From: Candidatus Haliotispira prima
GTDB taxonomy: Bacteria; Spirochaetota; Spirochaetia; SP-2023
DNA: 64,000 bases
Direction of reading: 5' to 3'
Assembly (NCBI GenBank): GCA_029867005.1
Contig: CP123443.1
Span: forward strand, 372,001 to 436,000
The notes below the pieces were generated by a model. The model did no database searches. It worked only from the letters and a program-made list of their open reading frames with translations, and was not told the DNA's origin. The translations under genes and the position numbers were made by a program. Each line of letters opens with the position of its first letter. The stretch's first letter is position 1. Shown here one piece after another: positions 56,144-64,000 of the stretch.

Positions 56144-56180
56144 ATTGTAATTCCCCTCCTTCGGAGGGGCAGGGGGTGGT
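56144..56180. repeat. Interspersed repeat with CCCCTCC-TTCG hairpin, partial copy
   Basis: Corresponds to the last part of the repeats at 52443 and 57368, with the same stem. The region 55859-56143 around it has no gene. Confidence 0.75.
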
Positions 56181-56198
56181 CTGGACGTGGTGGCCCTC

Positions 56199-56227
56199 TT
56201 GCCCAATATCCAAAACGAATATACAAT
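56199..56227 (+). promoter_or_regulatory. Promoter of lipoprotein locus 5
   Basis: TTGCCC (56199-56204), TACAAT (56222-56227), spacer 17 nt. Confidence 0.75.
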
Positions 56228-56262
56228 AGACAAAATTCAAAATATCTTGGAGGAATTTTCCT

Positions 56263-56364
56263 ATGAAATATCAAAAAGCACTGTTGACCGGCAACTCACC
56301 AAACGGTATAATATCCCATATCCCATATCCCATATCCCATATCCCATATCCTTACCAGTTCTAA
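56263..56364 (+). CDS. 33-codon leader ORF of lipoprotein locus 5
   Basis: Preceded by GGAGG. Begins MKYQKALLTGNSPNG and reads the heptamers as HIPYPISHIPYP, then TTC-TAA. Again exactly 33 codons and +1 to the lipoprotein, though the heptamer sequence differs from loci 1-4. Confidence 0.75.
   Translation: MKYQKALLTGNSPNGIISHIPYPISHIPYPYQF
56315..56349 (+). repeat. Five CCCATAT heptamers, locus 5
   Basis: Five perfect copies of a variant unit, all carrying the same change from CCAATAT. Confidence 0.95.
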
Positions 56365-56440
56365 AATATATATACAGCTATTTTATCTTTTTTTACTGCC
56401 CAATAAATCGAAACTTTCCAAAGCCTTTTCGGTTTTCTGT

Positions 56441-57352
56441 GTGTTTTCCATTTTTCTTCTTCATTTGATTCTGTCCGGCTGTGTGCCGTTGTCCGAGACC
56501 AGTGACCCGCCGGCGGCACCGAGCCCCACGAAATCCATTACGGTCAATTATTCGGGTCTCCACTACGTCCATTTCACGGCGGAGGACCTCAACGTATCGG
56601 CAGACAAAACGGTAGGTTTCCTGATAACGCCTACAGACAGTAGTCTTTCTAAGGCAGAGGCAGAAACAAAGAAAGGCTACATTACCAGAAAATTTACAGA
56701 GAGTAAAAAATTAAGGAATATCTTTATGTTCCTGCACGAGGGGACGGCCTATGAGCTTGCTGCCGGCAGTACGGATATTCCGTTTGCTGCGGGTGGCACA
56801 GCCAGCGATACAAGCTTTGAAACAAGCGACATACTACAGGAAAACACAGCGTACAAAATACGCATGTATGACGGCGACACAATATCGGAAAAGACGTTTA
56901 CCACCAAATCTTTTTCCGATGGAAAAACAAGTTCAGAAGGTCGTGTTACCTTTATGGGAGGTTTGGTAGCAGCTGTAAAAGCAAACATAGAGAACAATCC
57001 TACAGGTACGGAAAAAGTAGCTGCAAAAGCAGCGGTTTCTCTTAAAATAGAACGAAAACCCGCAGAAATTATGCTTATCCCTTATGCAGACGATGCTTTT
57101 GGAGGACAGTTAGTGAATTATTATGAGAATACTTTTCTGCGGGCAGGTTGCTCTCCGGCTTGTGGGACAGGCGTATCGGGGGCGTATATATATGAGCTCC
57201 GGGGCTTGGATATCGCAATAAGAGAAGCCAATAAAATTGTTTCTTTGGTATATATACATTCTCCCCAAAAAAAGATAACCCCATCTGATTGGAGTGCCAA
57301 AGAGGGTACAGACCCTGAAGTTCTTTATAATATAGAAATTATAAGCGAATAG
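56441..57352 (+). CDS. Lipoprotein subfamily B, copy 4
   Basis: 303 residues from a GTG without ribosome-binding site. The frame is open upstream (KIYIQLFYLFLLPNKSK). Lipobox LSGC, mature CVPLSETSD. Compared with the other B copies it has an insert of about 17 residues near residue 190 (ENNPTGTEKVAAKA) and its own C-terminal version (LRGLDIAIREANKIVSL). The cysteine pair remains (CSPACG). Confidence 0.8.
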   Translation: MFSIFLLHLILSGCVPLSETSDPPAAPSPTKSITVNYSGLHYVHFTAEDLNVSADKTVGFLITPTDSSLSKAEAETKKGYITRKFTESKKLRNIFMFLHEGTAYELAAGSTDIPFAAGGTASDTSFETSDILQENTAYKIRMYDGDTISEKTFTTKSFSDGKTSSEGRVTFMGGLVAAVKANIENNPTGTEKVAAKAAVSLKIERKPAEIMLIPYADDAFGGQLVNYYENTFLRAGCSPACGTGVSGAYIYELRGLDIAIREANKIVSLVYIHSPQKKITPSDWSAKEGTDPEVLYNIEIISE

Positions 57353-57367
57353 GGCTCCGTGCCTTTA

Positions 57368-57480
57368 CGTAAGCTCGAGGTTCGACAAGCTCACCTACCG
57401 ACCTGAGAAGCTCACCTACTCCTTGTTCCAATAGACTCAAATTGTTGTAATTCCCCTCCTTCAGAGGGGGCAGGGGTGGT
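57368..57480. repeat. Interspersed repeat with CCCCTCC-TTCG hairpin, copy 2
   Basis: Matches 52443-52553 with a few substitutions; the loop side reads TTCAG in the place of TTCGG. Both full copies follow a subfamily B gene. Confidence 0.85.
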
Positions 57481-57515
57481 CTAATAGACGCAACTAATAT
57501 CTACTGTGGCCCCCC

Positions 57516-57544
57516 TTGCCAAATATCCCAAACGAATATATAAT
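57516..57544 (+). promoter_or_regulatory. Promoter of lipoprotein locus 6
   Basis: TTGCCA (57516-57521), perfect TATAAT (57539-57544), spacer 17 nt; the best -10 of the set. Confidence 0.85.
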
Positions 57545-57579
57545 AGGCTAAATTTACACAATCTTGGAGGATTTTTCTT

Positions 57580-57681
57580 ATGAAATATCAAAATGGGCTG
57601 TTGACCGGCAACTCACCAAACGGTATAATATCCTATATCCTATATCCTATATCCTATATCCTATATCCTTACCAAGCTTAG
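57580..57681 (+). CDS. 33-codon leader ORF of lipoprotein locus 6
   Basis: Preceded by GGAGG. Begins MKYQNGLLTGNSPNG, reads the heptamers as YILYPISYILYP, then GCT-TAG. Lipoprotein at +1. Confidence 0.75.
   Translation: MKYQNGLLTGNSPNGIISYILYPISYILYPYQA
57632..57666 (+). repeat. Five CCTATAT heptamers, locus 6
   Basis: Five perfect copies of a third unit variant. Confidence 0.95.
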
Positions 57682-57787
57682 AACATATATACAGTCAATT
57701 TTATTTCCTAATAAACTCAAATTTTCTAAAGCCTTTCCAGCCTCGGTCGTTTCATTCTTCTGCTTTTTTTCCATTGTTTGCATTCAT

Positions 57788-58561
57788 TTGGTTTTGTCCG
57801 GCTGTGCCCCGATGACGGACATAAAGTCTGACTCCGGAGCCGAAGTTAAATTCGGTGTCAGTGCTTCGACTACATTTGTGGGTGCCACGCAGGCACTGGT
57901 ATCTCTGACCCCGACTAAAAGCGGCTCAGCGGCCTTTCTTGCAGTTGCAGATACGGAAACGATTCCCTTGGCCACAACTGCCAAAGCCCTCTTGGCCTAC
58001 CGGGAAATAGATTTTTCCGGGACTTCGGCACAGATCATCCAGTTTGCCCTGAGCATCAGTGCCACACAAGATACGACCGGTGGAGAAGTTTCGGGTGGTA
58101 CCGGAGCGGTATTACAGCCGGGTACAGCCTATAAGATTGTGATGTACAGCAGTGGCAGCAGCGCAACATTGCTGACTTTTACGACTCTTGGCAATATGAA
58201 TGAAGGGTATCCGTTTGTTCCCGGTATTACAGACCTTTCTTTTGATATGTCGGCGCACAATTTTCTGACAAAAACAGACGGAAGGTTTCAGGTACCCTTT
58301 GTTTTTTCGTGGGTACAGACTTCTGTTTTTCTTATTACAGTCAGTAGTTATGAGACATCGAAAAATGATCGTGTGACTATTGGAGGAGTAATCGGGGGGA
58401 GTAATACTATATCTTCTACCTATCTGCTTTTTGCAAATGGTTTTGGAGATCACGATCAGGGAGGGATATTTTTACATACACCCCTCACTGGTGTCGCTCT
58501 GCATTATGGGATAAACCTGACAGATAATATAGGGCATGAGCTTGCTATTATTTATAATTAG
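57788..58561 (+). CDS. Lipoprotein subfamily A, copy 2
   Basis: 257 residues from TTG. The upstream frame reads TYIQSILFPNKLKFSKAF, shorter than its relatives by whole codons only. Lipobox LSGC, mature CAPMTDIKSDSGAEVKFG. The first 150 residues follow the A pattern (YREIDFSGTSAQ, LQPGTAYKIVMYSSGS). The last 90 are distinct from the other two A copies. Ends before a terminator. Confidence 0.8.
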   Translation: MVLSGCAPMTDIKSDSGAEVKFGVSASTTFVGATQALVSLTPTKSGSAAFLAVADTETIPLATTAKALLAYREIDFSGTSAQIIQFALSISATQDTTGGEVSGGTGAVLQPGTAYKIVMYSSGSSATLLTFTTLGNMNEGYPFVPGITDLSFDMSAHNFLTKTDGRFQVPFVFSWVQTSVFLITVSSYETSKNDRVTIGGVIGGSNTISSTYLLFANGFGDHDQGGIFLHTPLTGVALHYGINLTDNIGHELAIIYN

Positions 58562-58573
58562 GAAAGAAGTATT

Positions 58574-58615
58574 GGAAAGGAGAAAGCTTCTCTTTGGAGG
58601 GGCTTTCTCCTTTCC
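58574..58615 (+). terminator. Terminator of lipoprotein locus 6
   Basis: 14-bp stem (58574-58587 with 58602-58615) just after the stop codon. Confidence 0.75.
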
Positions 58616-58776
58616 GACTTATTGGCACTCTGTTATCCCCAAGCTTATATGTACTCTTCATATTTAAGATTCTGTGCTGCTTGGTTCCTATCCTTTTTCA
58701 TTTGATTTTTCTGAACACATATGTGCCAAAAGTGGTGCGGACAAAAGCGCAGAATTTGGCGTTTTTCGCCGGCCTC
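58611..58776. repeat. Duplicated 3' flank, copy 1
   Basis: Non-coding sequence of about 165 nt that follows the locus 6 gene; a close copy follows locus 7 at 59919. It carries a short GGCG-T5-CGCC stem near its end. Confidence 0.85.
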
Positions 58777-58798
58777 ACTTGTTCTCTTGCCGCACTCC

Positions 58799-58827
58799 TT
58801 GCCAAATCTCCTAAATGAATATACAAT
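58799..58827 (+). promoter_or_regulatory. Promoter of lipoprotein locus 7
   Basis: TTGCCA (58799-58804), TACAAT (58822-58827), spacer 17 nt. Confidence 0.8.
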
Positions 58828-58862
58828 AGACAAAATTCAAAATATCTTGGAGGATTTTTCTT

Positions 58863-58964
58863 ATGAAACGTCAAAATGGACTGTTGACTACTGACCGGCC
58901 AAACGGTATAATATCCAATATCCAATATCCAATATCCAATATCCAATATCCATACCAGGTCTAG
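58863..58964 (+). CDS. 33-codon leader ORF of lipoprotein locus 7
   Basis: Preceded by GGAGG. Begins MKRQNGLLTTDRPNG, then the heptamers, then GTC-TAG. Lipoprotein at +1. Confidence 0.75.
   Translation: MKRQNGLLTTDRPNGIISNIQYPISNIQYPYQV
58915..58949 (+). repeat. Five CCAATAT heptamers, locus 7
   Basis: Five perfect copies in the leader ORF. Confidence 0.95.
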
Positions 58965-59064
58965 AACATATATACAGTCAGTTTTATTTCTTTTACTATC
59001 CAATAAATCTAAACTTTCCAAAGCCTTTTCATTTCTCTGTTTTTTTTCCGTTCTTCTTATTCAT

Positions 59065-59871
59065 TTGGTTCTGTCCGGCTGTGTGCCGATGACGGACGTT
59101 AAATCTGATCCCGGAGCTGAAGATCCCGGAACTGAAGATCCCGGAACTGAAGTTAAATTCGGTGTCAGTGCTTCGACTACATTTGTGGGTGCCACGCAGG
59201 CACTGGTATCTTTGACACCAACGAAAAACGGTTCTGCGGCTTTTCTTGCAGTTGCAGATACAGAAACGATTCCCTCGGCCATAGCTGCCGAAACTCTTTT
59301 GGCCTACCGGGAAATAGATTTTTCCGGGACTTCGGCACAGATCATCCAGTTTGCCCTGAGCATCAGTGCCACACAAGATGCGACCGGTGGAGAAGTTTCG
59401 GGTGGTTCCGGAGCGGTATTACAGCCGGGTACAGCCTATAAAATCGTGATGTACAGCAGTGGCAACAGCGCAACATTGCTGACTTTTACGACTCTTGGTA
59501 ACCTCGCTGAGGGGTATACGTATGGTAAGGTTTATACTTTTGCTATGTCGGCGCACAATTTTCTGACAAAAACAGGCGGAAAGTTTCAGGTACCCTTTGT
59601 TTTTTCGTGGTTGGATACTTCCAGTACAGGGACTCAAACCTTTAATCTGGATGGAAATGGTGGTATACAAGGTGCTATGATAGTTTTCAATTCGAGTGGG
59701 TATATGCCGGGCAGTGCTAGTGATTATGCTACTTTGGTAAATGCTTTTGGAGATTCAAATCAGGGAGGGGTATTTTTACATACACCCCGCAGTGGTGCCA
59801 TTCGGGACTATAGAACAGATCTGAGAAATGGTGCAGGGGATAGGATCTTTATTATTTATAACGTAGAGTAA
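59065..59871 (+). CDS. Lipoprotein subfamily A, copy 3
   Basis: 268 residues from TTG; upstream frame TYIQSVLFLLLSNKSK, lipobox LSGC, mature CVPMTDVKSDPGAEDPG. A 15-nt tandem repeat (59115-59150) adds EDPGTEDPGTE after the lipid anchor, a flexible linker of changeable length. The middle is the common A domain; the C-terminal 90 residues (GTQTFNLDGNGGIQGA) differ from copies 1 and 2. Confidence 0.8.
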   Translation: MVLSGCVPMTDVKSDPGAEDPGTEDPGTEVKFGVSASTTFVGATQALVSLTPTKNGSAAFLAVADTETIPSAIAAETLLAYREIDFSGTSAQIIQFALSISATQDATGGEVSGGSGAVLQPGTAYKIVMYSSGNSATLLTFTTLGNLAEGYTYGKVYTFAMSAHNFLTKTGGKFQVPFVFSWLDTSSTGTQTFNLDGNGGIQGAMIVFNSSGYMPGSASDYATLVNAFGDSNQGGVFLHTPRSGAIRDYRTDLRNGAGDRIFIIYNVE

Positions 59872-59879
59872 AAACGAGG

Positions 59880-59918
59880 GAAAGTAAAAGCCTCTCATTT
59901 GGAGAGGCTTTTACTTTC
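59880..59918 (+). terminator. Terminator of lipoprotein locus 7
   Basis: 17-bp perfect stem (59880-59896 with 59902-59918), 5-nt loop. Confidence 0.8.
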
Positions 59919-60083
59919 TTTCCGATTTATTGGCACTCTGTTATCCCAAAGCTTATATGTACTCTTCATATTTAAGATTCTGTGCTGCTTGGTTCCTATC
60001 CCTTTTTATTAGATTTTTCTGAATATATAGTGCCAAAAGTGATCCGGACAAAAGCGCAGAATTTGGCGTTTTTCGCCGGCCTC
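59919..60083. repeat. Duplicated 3' flank, copy 2
   Basis: Close copy of 58611-58776 with small indels. In locus 6 a new promoter and lipoprotein follow it; here the array ends. Confidence 0.85.
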
Positions 60084-60466
60084 AGAAGAAAACCGGCAGG
60101 TTCTCTGTTCTCAAATTCAAATAACCCCACTATGCTTGGCTCTGTACGGAAACCCAATTGCACGGCTCTTTTTGCACGGCTCTTTCGGATACTTGGGCGT
60201 TTCGGGCCCAAATGGTCGTCCGGGGTGAACAGTATTGCCATGGTCGCATAGGTTGCCGCACAGGTCGAATACGGCATATGGGTCATATGCCGTGGTGTAT
60301 TGCTGCGAAACCTTGTGGTGGTTCCGGGTCGAATCGGAGCCGGGCTCGGGGGTTTTCCGGTATCCACAGATGAAATGTCTTGGAGCGAAACCGTCGTTAT
60401 CGTTCTGTTTTGCTGCATAGGCACCTGGGCATATAGGAAGAAGGCACTCTTCAGGGGGGAGGGGAA
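60084..60466. other. Intergenic stretch before the amidase gene
   Basis: No gene supported. It holds short repeated words (GGCATATGG/CATATGCCG) and, at its end, the purine-rich ribosome-binding site of the next gene. A long minus-strand open frame across here is antisense to the amidase gene and not believed. Confidence 0.45.
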
Positions 60467-63049
60467 ATGGAGAGCGAGCGATATTTGCGTAAATATTTTA
60501 CACACAATAAAATCGCAGGTATAGCATTGTTTGTTCACGGAAAGATAGAGTGGAACGCAAGTCTTGCCGAGTGGTTTCTTGCCAAGTGGCCTAAGATTGG
60601 CAACTGGCCTCAGATCGGTAAGTTCGTCAGGCGGCCCCGGTCGATTTTCGGCTTGGTGTTGGTGTTGACTCTCGCCGCCGTACAGTCGGGTTTTCTGCCC
60701 TATGGAGATTACGAGTCTCACGGATATTACGGGTATGGGGTCGGCAAATTGTACGCCGGAACCCTCATTTATACCATTGAAGACGGGGACAGCCTGGAAA
60801 GTATCTCCCAACGCTTTACCGTTTCCCTGGCTGCCCTGGTGAAGATTAACCGTTTCCGCAGTGTGGAACAGGCGGCACAAAGGATTGTAAGCGGTGAGAG
60901 CATTCTGATTCCGGAACCGGAGACGGCTCTTGTTTCCCCCGGCTCGGAAAGCCGCAGGGCAGGCCCCCGAATTGAAACGGCTCAGTTCAAGGCAACGCCG
61001 CTACTGGATACGGCAAGGCCGGCCTCGCAGGGCGTTCAAGCCCGGGCCCAATCAGAAAATGCCGGTGATGGCAGGCGGGAGCACCGGGTGGGAAAAGGGG
61101 ATACACTTTCTTCCCTGGCCGTGCGCTTTGACAGCACCAGTGCCCGTATCCGCATTATTAACGGTTTAAACTCCGACAAGATCCGCATTGGTCAGGTTCT
61201 CCGCATACCTCCCGCTGATTCGGCCCCGGCCCTCCGTGCCGTGACTTCCCGCTATACAGCAAGCAATCCTCCGAACCAAGACAGGAGCGAAGAAACAAGC
61301 GAAGGCACGTACATCGTGGAGCGTGGGGACACTCTGCTGGGAATTAGTCGGGAGACCGGAGTCAGTGTCGGTATTATCCGGGTGCTGAATCAGTTGGAAG
61401 ACGACCATATCCGCCCCGGGCAGGTGCTGCGCATCAGCAGCTATGACCATGCGGTGCGTACCGTTGCCGAAAATCGGCAAGGTAATTTACAAAGTAACTT
61501 AAACAGGAACGAAGTTCCGGCGTACCGATATTACGCTGTTTCTAAAGGTGATACTCTGCATTCCGTCAGTCGCCGGTTCGGTATTTCTCTCCGTCAGTTG
61601 CGAAAGTGGAATCAATTCAAGAATGCGGACTTGCTCCGCATTGGCCAAAAGCTGGCGATTGGATTGCAGAGCCGTACTGTAAACAATGCTCCAAACGGTA
61701 CCAATAATTCCGACACCAAGATTCCGGTCTCTTATGTCGTCGAAAAGGGCAATACTCTATGGTCCATTTCGCGGCGTTTTGACCTTAGTGTGGAAGATCT
61801 TCGCCTTTATAACCCCAAGTTGGGCAAGAGGGGCGTATTGCTGCGGCCCGGCCAGACTTTGACCGTCGGCCATCGGATTGTGCGCAATAATCTGCCGGAA
61901 ACCGGTGCCAATTCCGGCCGGACCGGGACGACCGCAGCGACTGCGGTCTTGTCTGATAACTCTCTGCCTAAACTGCCCAATGCCTATGAGTCGAAGAAGA
62001 GTGCCGAGGCCCTGACTAAGACGGAGACGGAGACGGAAACCCTTACGGAGGCGGAGGCCTTTGCCAACGATAAAGAAAAAGCTTCTCCGAAATTGGAAGG
62101 AGACTCTCCGGCCAGTCGGCCTCGGCTCCCCGTGAAAACTCCGGAAACTCCGGAGACCAAAGCTCGGCCGGTTGCTCTAAGTGCCCACTTTACCCGGAAT
62201 GCCCCACGCGTACCGCGCCAACCCAACGCTTCTTATTACGAGGAATTTACAGACGACCCACTGGAAAACTACGAAACAGGGCGCAAGTTATTGGCCAAGT
62301 TTGACAAAGAAATAGGGGCCATGCCCCGTCTCAGTGATAACCTGGAAGGTTACTCTATCCTGATTGACCCGGGCCACGGTGGTTTGGACCCCGGTTTTAA
62401 CAGCCAGTCGGAGGACGGTAACGGCAACGCACTGTATATCATTGAAGATGAGTACAATTACGACTACGCTCTGCGCCTCTACCGCCAACTTAAACGCAAT
62501 GGTGCCCATGTGGGTCTGACTATTCTCAGCCCCAATCAGTTGGTCGTCGATTCGCCGGATGCTTCCCGCACCTTGGTCAGTCAGAAAAACGAAGTCTATA
62601 ATTCGCCATTTATCAATCAACGGGGTGAATACAGCAGTTGGCCTATCGGCACACCTTCGGGCCTGCACAAGCGCGTGGAGGTGGCCGAGAGTTTTTTCAA
62701 CGGCACTGAGAAGAGCAAGCGGATCTTTATTTCTCTGCACAACGACAATTCGCCATGGGATAAAGATGGCCGTCTGGTGCTCTACTACAATGATTCTTTG
62801 ACCATCGACAAACAGGGTGAGCAGATGGCGGAAGAGTTGGTACCGTTTTTGGGTAAGAACGCTCATATGCGCGGTCAGAGTTTGGCGGTGCTGCGCAAAA
62901 ACCCGGCCAAATATGCTGTGCTGGTGGAGTTGCGCAACATATCTTACCCGCGTAACAGTTGGGCCATCCGCAACGCGGACCTGCGCCAGGAAGATACCGA
63001 GATGCTGACTGACGGCATCATAGGTTTTGTCCGGTCACTGAAGAAGTAA
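60467..63049 (+). CDS. LysM-domain N-acetylmuramoyl-L-alanine amidase
   Basis: 860 residues with GGGGGAGGGG just upstream of the ATG. An N-terminal cytoplasmic part, one membrane segment (SIFGLVLVLTLAAVQSGFL, about 61-80), then five LysM repeats: YTIEDGDSLESISQRF, HRVGKGDTLSSLAVRF, YIVERGDTLLGISRET, YAVSKGDTLHSVSRRF, YVVEKGNTLWSISRRF. A Pro/Thr/Glu-rich linker follows, and a C-terminal Amidase_3 domain with ILIDPGHGGLDPGF (zinc His) and ISLHNDNSPW (second His); LVELRNISYPRN holds the catalytic Glu. It should cut the stem peptide from glycan in the periplasm, e.g. at division. Confidence 0.92.
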   Translation: MESERYLRKYFTHNKIAGIALFVHGKIEWNASLAEWFLAKWPKIGNWPQIGKFVRRPRSIFGLVLVLTLAAVQSGFLPYGDYESHGYYGYGVGKLYAGTLIYTIEDGDSLESISQRFTVSLAALVKINRFRSVEQAAQRIVSGESILIPEPETALVSPGSESRRAGPRIETAQFKATPLLDTARPASQGVQARAQSENAGDGRREHRVGKGDTLSSLAVRFDSTSARIRIINGLNSDKIRIGQVLRIPPADSAPALRAVTSRYTASNPPNQDRSEETSEGTYIVERGDTLLGISRETGVSVGIIRVLNQLEDDHIRPGQVLRISSYDHAVRTVAENRQGNLQSNLNRNEVPAYRYYAVSKGDTLHSVSRRFGISLRQLRKWNQFKNADLLRIGQKLAIGLQSRTVNNAPNGTNNSDTKIPVSYVVEKGNTLWSISRRFDLSVEDLRLYNPKLGKRGVLLRPGQTLTVGHRIVRNNLPETGANSGRTGTTAATAVLSDNSLPKLPNAYESKKSAEALTKTETETETLTEAEAFANDKEKASPKLEGDSPASRPRLPVKTPETPETKARPVALSAHFTRNAPRVPRQPNASYYEEFTDDPLENYETGRKLLAKFDKEIGAMPRLSDNLEGYSILIDPGHGGLDPGFNSQSEDGNGNALYIIEDEYNYDYALRLYRQLKRNGAHVGLTILSPNQLVVDSPDASRTLVSQKNEVYNSPFINQRGEYSSWPIGTPSGLHKRVEVAESFFNGTEKSKRIFISLHNDNSPWDKDGRLVLYYNDSLTIDKQGEQMAEELVPFLGKNAHMRGQSLAVLRKNPAKYAVLVELRNISYPRNSWAIRNADLRQEDTEMLTDGIIGFVRSLKK

Positions 63050-63129
63050 GTTGAAAGTAGCTTCGTACAGATACGTATGCGATAGTGTTGATAGTGCAAT
63101 AGTTTGATATGGCACCATAGACAGGCAGA

Positions 63130-63933
63130 CTACTGTGGAGATTGATCAGCGGCGGGCCGTTTGATAAATTCGACATGGGCCAAGCGGTCTCGATAGCGCG
63201 GGGGCAGAAGGCTGGTCATGCCGTTGCCCAATGATATGGAGCCGCTAAACAGAAAGCCCGATTTGCGCGGGGTCAGAAAATAGATCCGGCTGAGGTCGCC
63301 ACTTTCGGGCAGTTCGCCCCGTGTTTCAAAAGTAGTGCCAACCAAGTCTTGTTTTTGGAAATAAGAAGAGAACTCCGCGAGCATTTTGTCATCGACAAAA
63401 AAGCGCACTTTTCGGTCTGCGGTGACTTCGAGACTGCCCCAGTAATACCCGCTCGGGCTGACACGCCCCTCTCGTGGCAACTGTATCGGAAGCCTGTTGA
63501 AGATGTCGTAGAGTTCGGCGAAGGCTGTCTCCGGGGCCGTTTCCGGCACCTGTTTTTCGGTCTGCGGGGTGTTGGTAATATCGGGGGTGTTGGTAATATT
63601 GGAGATGTCGGCAACCTCAGAGGGCTCTGCAACATCGGAGGTCTCGGTAATGTTGGCAGCATCGGCAGCATCAGTAACATCGCCAACATCATCGACAGAT
63701 TTCTGCGGCCCGGCAGGTGTTTGCGAGCCTTCCCGGCTGTCTCGGGGTGGGGTATGCTGACAGCTTAGCAGCAAGGCCATTAGCAACAAACTGATGGATG
63801 CGACCGGACAAAGGCGGGCCGTTTCTGACCGAGTTTTGTATCGTGTAAAGACTGTATTTATCCTCAACGGGTTGATCTCCCCTGGCGCAATCTGCCGTTC
63901 TCTCTTCGGTTCTATTTCGGCTGTATTCCCCAA
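63130..63933 (-). CDS. Lipoprotein with repeat linker, unknown function
   Basis: 267 residues; the start may be internal, as the hydrophobic signal (SISLLLMALLLSC) lies at 46-58 and ends in a lipobox-like LLSC. After the anchor comes a low-complexity linker (about 75-135) with VADISNITNTPDITNTP type repeats, then a folded C-terminal domain (SGYYWGSLEVTADRKVRFFV). No family recognised. Convergent with the amidase gene. The last 67 nt of the window, upstream of it, show nothing definite. Confidence 0.7.
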   Translation of the reverse strand: MGNTAEIEPKRERQIAPGEINPLRINTVFTRYKTRSETARLCPVASISLLLMALLLSCQHTPPRDSREGSQTPAGPQKSVDDVGDVTDAADAANITETSDVAEPSEVADISNITNTPDITNTPQTEKQVPETAPETAFAELYDIFNRLPIQLPREGRVSPSGYYWGSLEVTADRKVRFFVDDKMLAEFSSYFQKQDLVGTTFETRGELPESGDLSRIYFLTPRKSGFLFSGSISLGNGMTSLLPPRYRDRLAHVEFIKRPAADQSPQ

Positions 63934-64000
63934 TGCAGGTATTATAGTCAGGTCGGGAAGCTCGGCAAACCCTTTTATTCGGTTTATCCGGTTTTGTATT

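Noticed and set aside
59996-60880. 294-codon minus-strand open frame
   Set aside because: It lies antisense to the start of the LysM amidase and shows no motif or ribosome-binding site.

Overview
The window reads as a chromosomal piece of a spirochaete-like bacterium (inference, moderate confidence). The TruB active-site stretch GTLDKFAEGLL, the order rimP-nusA-infB-rbfA-truB, the dnaX-ybaB-recR cluster and the form of IspE and L25 recall Treponema relatives. No rRNA gene is present to settle it.

Layout. (1) 1-12.6 kb, minus strand: a complete bidirectional NAD-linked NiFe hydrogenase operon, hoxF-U-Y-H-W-I, followed by hypA-B-C-D-E-F (hypF runs off the left edge). Upstream lies a GAF/AAA+/Fis sigma-54 activator, and the gap holds a sigma-70 type promoter and a 43-nt palindrome that contains a Fur-box-like core. 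(2) 12.8-19.6 kb, plus strand: rimP, nusA, infB, rbfA, truB, with an intrinsic terminator in the rimP leader. (3) 19.8-26.0 kb, minus strand: rpsD, a TrpE/PabB enzyme, recR, ybaB and dnaX. The dnaX gene carries an A10 slippery tract and its tau tail lies in the -1 frame. (4) 26.5-45.1 kb: a defence island. It holds the remnant of a large restriction enzyme, an AAA ATPase with a frameshifted rloB, a BcgI-like nuclease-methylase gene and specificity gene with an unusual DGQHR/deoxyribosyltransferase-like gene between them, two membrane exporters, a type III system whose res and mod genes are separated by a GxxExxY nuclease-like gene and a small unknown gene, and four blocks of 64/85/145/149-nt repeats. 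The island ends close to the 3' end of a tRNA-Arg. (5) 45.1-49.5 kb, plus strand: ispE, tRNA-Gln, rplY, pth, tilS. (6) 49.6-60.1 kb: an LRAT-like gene, then seven paralogous lipoprotein loci of two related subfamilies, plus one frameshifted nuclease-like gene. (7) 60.5-63.9 kb: a LysM/amidase cell-wall hydrolase and a divergent lipoprotein.

The most unusual structure is the lipoprotein array. Each of the seven loci has the same promoter (17-nt spacer), the same strong ribosome-binding site and a 33-codon leader ORF that crosses exactly five copies of a 7-bp repeat. The leader stops, and the lipoprotein reading frame continues in the +1 frame through a conserved hydrophobic signal segment without any good start codon of its own. 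This points to heptamer-driven phase variation or to a programmed +1 frameshift at the leader stop codon.
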